In this document: positions 41,167 through 46,192 of the stretch, piece after piece
Layout of the letters: the number at the start of each line of letters is the position of its first letter
Position numbering within the stretch: position 1 is the first letter of the stretch
Made by a program: the position numbers and the translations under genes
Assembly: GCA_021295755.1 (NCBI GenBank)
Contig: JAGWBT010000024.1
Location: 1 to 46,192 of the forward strand
DNA length: 46,192 bases
Source: Candidatus Poribacteria bacterium
GTDB taxonomy: Bacteria > Poribacteria > WGA-4E > PCPOR2b
Direction of reading: 5' to 3'
Notes under the pieces: generated by a model
The model's input: the letters and a program-made list of their open reading frames with translations, nothing else
What the model was told of the DNA's origin: nothing
Database searches by the model: none

Positions 41167-42003
41167 ATGGCCGAATCAAGTAGTGATAGGGCATATACGA
41201 TGGGACGCAGCCAAGAGGAGACAGAGCGGTTGATTCAGCAGTCAGGGCTGTATGAAGATATAACCGGACGTCTTCTCAGGGATGCAGGTCTCTTTACCGG
41301 AATGAAGGTACTTGATATTGGTAGTGGTGCCGGGGATGTGGCGTTTGCCGCTGCGGAATTGGTTGGTAGTAAAGGGGAGGTCCTCGGTGTAGATATGAAC
41401 CCGGAGATCCTTGAAACTGCCCGAACACGGGCGGAGGCAGCAGGTTTGGCAAACGTCCAGTTCGTGGCAGGGGATGCTCAAGCTTTGGACCTGCCGAACG
41501 ACTTTGATGCCCTTATCGGACGCTTGGTCTTGATGTATCTCCCCAATCCCACGGAGACCTTAAAACAGCTCGCAACACACCTGTGTCCGGGGGGTATTGT
41601 CGCTTTTCAGGAGGTTGAGTTCTCGACCTACTCGTCAATTGCTCGTCCAGATACGCCAATGATGAACCAGTTGGCAGAGTGGGGAGTGGAGGTGTTTCGA
41701 CGTTCGGGAGCGAATGTTGGAATGGGGCTTGATCTATACAGCACTTTTGTCGATGCTGGTTTGCCCGAACCGAGTCTACAGTATTCAGCACCGGTAGGCG
41801 GTCCGGAAACGTGGATAGGTTACCAATTCATAACAGCTGCTTTTCAAAGCATACTCCCGCTCTTGGAAAGATTCGAGATTGCGACTGCTGAAGAGGTCGA
41901 TCTGGACACACTTGCCCAACGGCTTCGGGCGGAAGTTGTTGCATCAAAACGTCCACTCATCTTGCCGCCGCATATCACGGCTTGGGCGCAACTCCCAACG
42001 TAA
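41167..42003 (+). CDS. Class I SAM-dependent methyltransferase
   Basis: 278 aa. Motif I is VLDIGSGAGDVAFAAAEL (about residues 44-61), followed by the acidic end of strand two at VLGVDMNPE, motif II near GDAQALDLP, and PGGIVAFQEVEF. This places it in the UbiE/Coq5/Methyltransf_11-type group of small-molecule methyltransferases. The substrate is unknown. AGGAGG precedes ATG by about 9 bases. It lies after the second binding-protein gene in the same direction (110-base gap). Confidence 0.85.
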   Translation: MAESSSDRAYTMGRSQEETERLIQQSGLYEDITGRLLRDAGLFTGMKVLDIGSGAGDVAFAAAELVGSKGEVLGVDMNPEILETARTRAEAAGLANVQFVAGDAQALDLPNDFDALIGRLVLMYLPNPTETLKQLATHLCPGGIVAFQEVEFSTYSSIARPDTPMMNQLAEWGVEVFRRSGANVGMGLDLYSTFVDAGLPEPSLQYSAPVGGPETWIGYQFITAAFQSILPLLERFEIATAEEVDLDTLAQRLRAEVVASKRPLILPPHITAWAQLPT

Positions 42004-42051
42004 AGTTACTTGTTAGTTTTGGTGTTCTAATTGATGGGCGATTGGGCTGCT

Positions 42052-44145
42052 TCATATACGATTTGCGATGAACATTTCCCCGACCGCCAACAGAAACACT
42101 CCGAGCATCAAATACCACCACATACCCTGATTTTTTTCGACCTCGCCGTGATACTTCGTAATCATTTCCGTTGTTACAGCCTGCGTGGCGACAGCTTTTT
42201 CACTGCCAGCCAACATGCTGGTCAATTCCTCTGAATCGCGGGCGGTGAGGTTGGATTCAATCGTGTCCGGATTGACAACGAAGTAACGCGGTTGTTTGCC
42301 GGAGATATGGGCAGAGTAGATTCCCGGATGCTCGGTGGCGTCGTAGATAATGCCGCCGCTCTCAGTAATTTCCGTCCGGGTCTCCTCACCCATTGGGTTA
42401 AAAGTGGCAATTTCCGTCCCCGGGGGTAGTTGATAACCGCCCAACTCCACCGTATCGCCAATGCGATAATCGGGTTTCTCAGCCGTCCGTTTGAGCGCGA
42501 GGTATTTAATCGCTTCGTACAGAAACGGGAGATAAACGCCGTGAATCGGCAGGTCTGTCCACTCCCGATCAATCGTCGAAGTGAAGCAGAGCACGCGCCC
42601 AGTTCCATAAACTTTCTCGAAGAGTGCCGGACTTCCATCGTCAAAACTTGCCAAGACCGCTGCACCCTTTAACGGCACCGCTTGGAGGTACCGGTAGAAT
42701 CGCCCTTTCCCGAAATCGCCGTGATTCGGTTCCTTGAACGGCTGGAAGATGGGGTGATTGTAGTCGAGCATTGCGAGAACACTGAACCGATCGTGATTGA
42801 GTGCGTCGCCAACCGGCTGCACGAAGTTGCACGGCATCAATGGTTCTTCGCCCGCACCGAGTGTACTCCTATATGCCTCCAGGTTCATCCGATCTCCCGC
42901 AGTGATAATCAAACCACCACCAGCCCCGACAAACGTTCTCAAGGACTGTATCTCCAAGCCGGTCAATTTCTCTACGTTTGCCAAGATAATCACGTCATAT
43001 TGTGAAATCTCCGAAGCGTTTGAGAGTTGACGGGATTGTGTCAAGTCGATTGGGACAATCTGAACCCCCGGCTGAAGCGCTGTCTCCAAGAAGAATGTCT
43101 CACTCTCATAATCGCGCCGCCCTGGTTCGCCGTTGACGCAATGCACCTTGATTGACTTCAGGCTTTGTAGACGGAAATACCGCTTATCGTCAATCTCTAG
43201 ATGGTCGTCCGGCAACGCGGCGTAGCCGGTATGAATCTTTTCTGTTCTGAAATGAACTGAGAACAAAACGTCCATTACATCATTGGGTTCGATATCGAGT
43301 GTAGTCGTGCCGACATTGTTATCATCGATAAACAGTTGCACCGGTAAACCTTCAAACGCTTGTTCCCCAAAGTTTTGAACGCGAACAACCACTTGTGCTG
43401 GCTTCTGTTCATTCAGCACTACCTGCGGCACACTCACGCCGGTAATTGCGAGATTGACCGGTTCTTTCGCACTCACATCAATAAAAGCGATCTCAACATC
43501 AGGACTGAGTTTATCGGTATCAACGAAACTCTCCCACCCGATTCGCTGCAAATCGCTGACGAAGTAAATCTGCTTTGCCCCAATATTCGCCTCCCCAAGT
43601 ATCTCATCCGCTGATTGAATTGCGTCGAGGTAATCCGTAGTGTGATTGGTCAACCGTGCGCCCGTTAGCACTGTTTGGATTTGTCGGTGTTCTCCATTGA
43701 GCGGTTTGACTACCTTTGCTTTGTTGTTGGTAAAGATGAGGGCGGAAGTGTCGCTGGGTTGAAGGTCGTCAGCAAGTTCAATTGCCGCCTTTTTCGCCTG
43801 ATCGAAGGTATCGAGATAACCCATGCTATAGGAGGTGTCCAGAATGATGACAATATTTCGCACACCACCTGTCCCCCCGGTAGTAGCGGGCGTATCCGCG
43901 AAAAATGGGCGTGCGAACGCTAGTCCAAGCAACGCCAAGATCAGGATTCGCATCAACAATAAGAGCAGCTGTTTCAACCGGTGCCGCTGCACGTTCGCTT
44001 GGTGGGACATTTTGATGAACCGAATCGTGCTGAACACAAGCCGTCTCGCCCGCTCCCGGTTGAGGAGATGAATAATCAGGGGCAGCGATGCTGCCGCCGC
44101 GCCAACGGCGAGGAATAAAGGGGTTAGAAATTGGAGTCCAAACAT
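42052..44145 (-). CDS. BatA-type membrane protein with VWA domain
   Basis: 697-aa inner-membrane protein. The N-terminal BatA domain has two helices: FLTPLFLAVGAAAASLPLII and LLLLLMRILILALLGLAFAR. A VWA domain follows with the MIDAS motif DTSYSM (about 107-112), and then a large periplasmic-type region containing a glutamine-amidotransferase-like stretch around VGAGGGLIITAGDRMN. The last helix is YLMLGVFLLAVGEMFIANRI. Such proteins in the Bat family are linked to MoxR ATPases, but none is adjacent here. ATG 44145 was chosen because the family start MFGLQFLTPLFLA is there; no good ribosome-binding site is visible. Confidence 0.82.
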   Translation of the reverse strand: MFGLQFLTPLFLAVGAAAASLPLIIHLLNRERARRLVFSTIRFIKMSHQANVQRHRLKQLLLLLMRILILALLGLAFARPFFADTPATTGGTGGVRNIVIILDTSYSMGYLDTFDQAKKAAIELADDLQPSDTSALIFTNNKAKVVKPLNGEHRQIQTVLTGARLTNHTTDYLDAIQSADEILGEANIGAKQIYFVSDLQRIGWESFVDTDKLSPDVEIAFIDVSAKEPVNLAITGVSVPQVVLNEQKPAQVVVRVQNFGEQAFEGLPVQLFIDDNNVGTTTLDIEPNDVMDVLFSVHFRTEKIHTGYAALPDDHLEIDDKRYFRLQSLKSIKVHCVNGEPGRRDYESETFFLETALQPGVQIVPIDLTQSRQLSNASEISQYDVIILANVEKLTGLEIQSLRTFVGAGGGLIITAGDRMNLEAYRSTLGAGEEPLMPCNFVQPVGDALNHDRFSVLAMLDYNHPIFQPFKEPNHGDFGKGRFYRYLQAVPLKGAAVLASFDDGSPALFEKVYGTGRVLCFTSTIDREWTDLPIHGVYLPFLYEAIKYLALKRTAEKPDYRIGDTVELGGYQLPPGTEIATFNPMGEETRTEITESGGIIYDATEHPGIYSAHISGKQPRYFVVNPDTIESNLTARDSEELTSMLAGSEKAVATQAVTTEMITKYHGEVEKNQGMWWYLMLGVFLLAVGEMFIANRI

Positions 44146-44292
44146 GTTTTTTATTATAATACGTGATGGCAACATTTTCAACTATTTATTTCCTATGCGG
44201 CATAACCTTTGAGTAACTTAATGTGTCTAATTATTAAATAGCTTCGGTATCTCGTTGAAGAACTATCGTTGTTTTCGGATCGGGAGATTATT

Positions 44293-45612
44293 ATGCGTTC
44301 GGACGACGAAAAATTGGTATCTCAAACACTAGCGGGCGATCGGGACGCCTTCGGGGTGCTGGTCCACAAGTATCAGGAGATGGTCTACGCCTACGCCTTC
44401 CAGAAGGTTCGGAATGAAGAAGACGCGCAGGATGTCACGCAAGAGATCTTCTGGCGGGCATATCACGGTCTCTATCAACTCCGGCAGCCGCATCGGTTCC
44501 GAAGTTGGCTCTATACGATTATGTCCAACGAGTGTAAACGCCGACTCGCGAGTATTATCAAGACACGTCAACGTGAGACAGCGTTGGACGATGCTACAGG
44601 CGATGCCCTACGGATTGAACCGGCCCACACCGCTCCCACAGCAGGTTGGCAGGTGGATTTAGAGCAGGCACTCTCTGAACTTCCCGATGATAATCGAGTT
44701 GCGGTGCCAATGTTCTATATGGGTGACAATTCGTTAAAGGAGATCTCCGAATTTCTCGGTATCTCCGTCAACACGGTCAAGGGCAAGTTATATCGTGCGC
44801 GTCAGCAGCTTGGGAGCGCATTGTCTGACCGTTACGGTAGGCTTTTGAAAAGCTACAAACTCAAAGGAGGTTTTCTCATGCAATTCATGGAGCAAATTCA
44901 CCATATACCATCGCCAACAATGGTGTCGTCGTGGAGTAGCACAGCGATTGGCAAGATTCTATTTTCGCTAATCATGGCAGTGTGTGTTTTGATCGGAATT
45001 GCTAGGCATGGAACCGATTCGCCAACGAGCCTGCCAATGGATCGTATCGGGATGGAGGAGACAACCGGGGTGATACTGCTGGCACCTATCGCCGATGCAA
45101 CACGTTCATCAATCCCGGTTGTTCCGGCGCAGGAAAAGCTTCCGCGAGCCGGTTCTAGCCGTGCTTCAGAGGATCAGGGACGTCAGTTGGCTGCCCGTAG
45201 AGCAACGCCAGGCAGCGCCGGTGAAGCACAACGCTCTGCTGTTGTAGCGGAGGACGGAACTGAAAAACTGATTTTTTCTGGTCGAGTCGTTGACAACGAT
45301 GGCGTACCGGTAGCGGATGCTGAAGTGCTATACTCCGTAGGGCCCAATTCATCCGAATCTGCCACACGCACGGAGGTAGATGGGAGGTTTCGCTTTGAAT
45401 TTCTGCGTCCTGAACTCAAGAAGTGGGATCGTGTGAGCATTGTCGCCGCGCACCCCGAGCACGCAATTGGGTGGCAGAGTCTTCAACCCCAAAGCGCGGC
45501 TAACTATTACCCACAAGTAGAAGCGGGCAAACTATCAGTGGGCATCGGTATTTGCTTGATAGGCAAAAGTCAATATGATACATTTAATGGCATTGGTAAA
45601 CGACTATACTGA
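44293..45612 (+). CDS. ECF-type sigma factor with C-terminal transmembrane and carboxypeptidase-regulatory-like region, 3' end disrupted
   Basis: 439 aa. Sigma region 2 (residues 15-85: GDRDAFGVLVHKYQEMVYAY, DVTQEIFWRAYHGLYQL) and region 4 (about 130-185: LPDDNRVAVPMFYMGDNSLK, FLGISVNTVKGKLYRARQQL) are complete. A transmembrane helix follows at about 222-240 (GKILFSLIMAVCVLIGIARH). Past it lies a linker and a carboxypeptidase-regulatory-like beta domain (FSGRVVDNDGVPVADAEVLY). After about residue 410 the sequence stops looking like this domain, and an IS4-family transposase begins just downstream, so the tail is probably truncated by insertion. GGGAG precedes ATG 44293. The membrane tail suggests the factor could be held at the membrane until released. 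Confidence 0.8.
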   Translation: MRSDDEKLVSQTLAGDRDAFGVLVHKYQEMVYAYAFQKVRNEEDAQDVTQEIFWRAYHGLYQLRQPHRFRSWLYTIMSNECKRRLASIIKTRQRETALDDATGDALRIEPAHTAPTAGWQVDLEQALSELPDDNRVAVPMFYMGDNSLKEISEFLGISVNTVKGKLYRARQQLGSALSDRYGRLLKSYKLKGGFLMQFMEQIHHIPSPTMVSSWSSTAIGKILFSLIMAVCVLIGIARHGTDSPTSLPMDRIGMEETTGVILLAPIADATRSSIPVVPAQEKLPRAGSSRASEDQGRQLAARRATPGSAGEAQRSAVVAEDGTEKLIFSGRVVDNDGVPVADAEVLYSVGPNSSESATRTEVDGRFRFEFLRPELKKWDRVSIVAAHPEHAIGWQSLQPQSAANYYPQVEAGKLSVGIGICLIGKSQYDTFNGIGKRLY

Positions 45613-46192
45613 TACCCCCCAACTCAATAGGAGTCCCTGATGCCTACTGCCAATAATAAGTTAACTCCCTGTTGGAGTCAACAGGAGTTTGAGATGCTTG
45701 ACTTAGGCGATAAACGTCTCACTCAGCGGCTGATTACTGTCGCTTCGGCCATTATCAGCCTCTCCGCAATCGGCTATTAATGCTGCTTGTGAGGATTGGT
45801 CAGCGACCAAAGCGGCGTATCGTTTATTTGATAATGAGCAGGTGACAGCGGAGAAAATCCTATCTCCTCACTTTCAACGAACAGTTGAACGGCTGAGTGA
45901 CCATGAGCGTGTGTTTGCCGTACAGGATACAACCTATCTCGATTACACACATCACCCATTGACTGAAGGGTTAGGGCCAATTGGCACCGCGTCTCAGCAC
46001 ATCTATGGGTTTGTCAAACACACCACTTTAGTGGTAACAGCATCGGGATTACCGTTGGGATGTCTGCGTTTGGGTTCGGGATGCTCCAAAGCGAAACCGT
46101 CGCAAAGCCAACACGCCGCTGACGGAAAAAGAGAGTTACAAATGGATTGAGGCGTTAACTCAAACCCAAGCGCGCACCCCAGATGGGGTGGA
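45510..46192 (+). mobile_element. IS4-family insertion sequence, runs off the window
   Basis: The left boundary is not seen exactly; it probably lies between 45510, where the sigma tail becomes atypical, and 45640. It carries a frameshifted transposase, and its right end lies beyond the window. Confidence 0.6.
45640..46192 (+). pseudogene. IS4-family (Tn5-like) transposase, frameshifted and partial
   Basis: ATG 45640 with AGGAG upstream begins MPTANNKLTPCWSQQEFEML and goes on to DLGDKRLTQRLITVASA, the Tn5-like N-terminal DNA-binding domain. One extra A at about 45751 shifts the frame; the correct continuation is LSASPQSAINAACEDWSATK and on to HPLTEGLGPIG. A second break lies around 46057-46067, after which the reading is VWVRDAPKRNRRKANTPLTE. 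The catalytic Asp is expected in AVQDTTYLDY. The sequence stops at the window edge, so the catalytic Glu and the right end are not visible. Confidence 0.85.

Noticed and set aside
1-46192. CRISPR array
   Set aside because: No run of regularly spaced direct repeats was seen; the tandem words noted are isolated pairs.

Overview
The window reads like a chromosome segment of an uncultured Gram-negative-type bacterium. The mix of phytanoyl-CoA-dioxygenase-like proteins, Gfo/Idh/MocA oxidoreductases, a CotH protein paired with a PQQ-type propeller, partner-switching regulators and sigma factors with unusual C-terminal parts resembles Candidatus Poribacteria or a neighbouring phylum. That placement is an inference from gene content; no rRNA gene is present.

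Region 1 (1-8600) is metabolic: a Na+/Ca2+ exchanger, two Gfo/Idh/MocA oxidoreductases, a rhamnonate-dehydratase-like enolase-superfamily enzyme, a secreted S1/P1-nuclease or phospholipase-C-like protein, an SDR dehydrogenase, a PhyH-type dioxygenase and a DsbA/FrnE-like protein. Region 2 (8600-14460) is rearranged. It holds a solitary DNA methyltransferase, an in-frame fusion of an ECF-type sigma factor to SAICAR synthetase (PurC), about 700 bases of palindromes and IS200/IS605 debris, a MITE-like element, a second diverged copy of the methyltransferase tail, and an HtrA protease whose start lies inside that copied tail.

Region 3 (13690-22500) carries a TPR protein, a membrane protein, a TIM-barrel isomerase, a propeller/CotH gene pair with overlapping ends, another PhyH protein, an NHL-repeat lipoprotein and a small lipoprotein. 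Region 4 (22550-28310, minus strand) begins with a degenerate AccD-like protein and continues with a partner-switching module: STAS, RsbW-like kinase, REC-PP2C phosphatase, sensor histidine kinase, STAS.

Region 5 (28311-36861, minus strand) is housekeeping. It has rsmG, a lone HicB-like gene and mnmG, then a conserved block of tRNA genes, tadA, a large-type SRP RNA, dnaX, ybaB and recR, followed by an M28 glutaminyl-cyclase-like gene. A near-consensus promoter sits just upstream of the first tRNA. The gene order tadA - SRP RNA - dnaX - ybaB - recR is the one known from Bacillus. The tRNA set contains four serine isoacceptors plus Arg(ACG), the TadA substrate, next to tadA.

Region 6 (36900-46192) has two paralogous branched-chain-amino-acid-type binding lipoproteins separated by a decayed IS200/IS605 tnpB element, a SAM methyltransferase, a BatA-like VWA membrane protein, and a second sigma factor. 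That sigma factor has a transmembrane and carboxypeptidase-regulatory-like tail, which appears cut by a frameshifted IS4-family transposase running off the window edge.

The most unusual item is the sigma-PurC fusion. It is either a real novel protein, a recent deletion, or an assembly chimera, and needs an independent read-level check.
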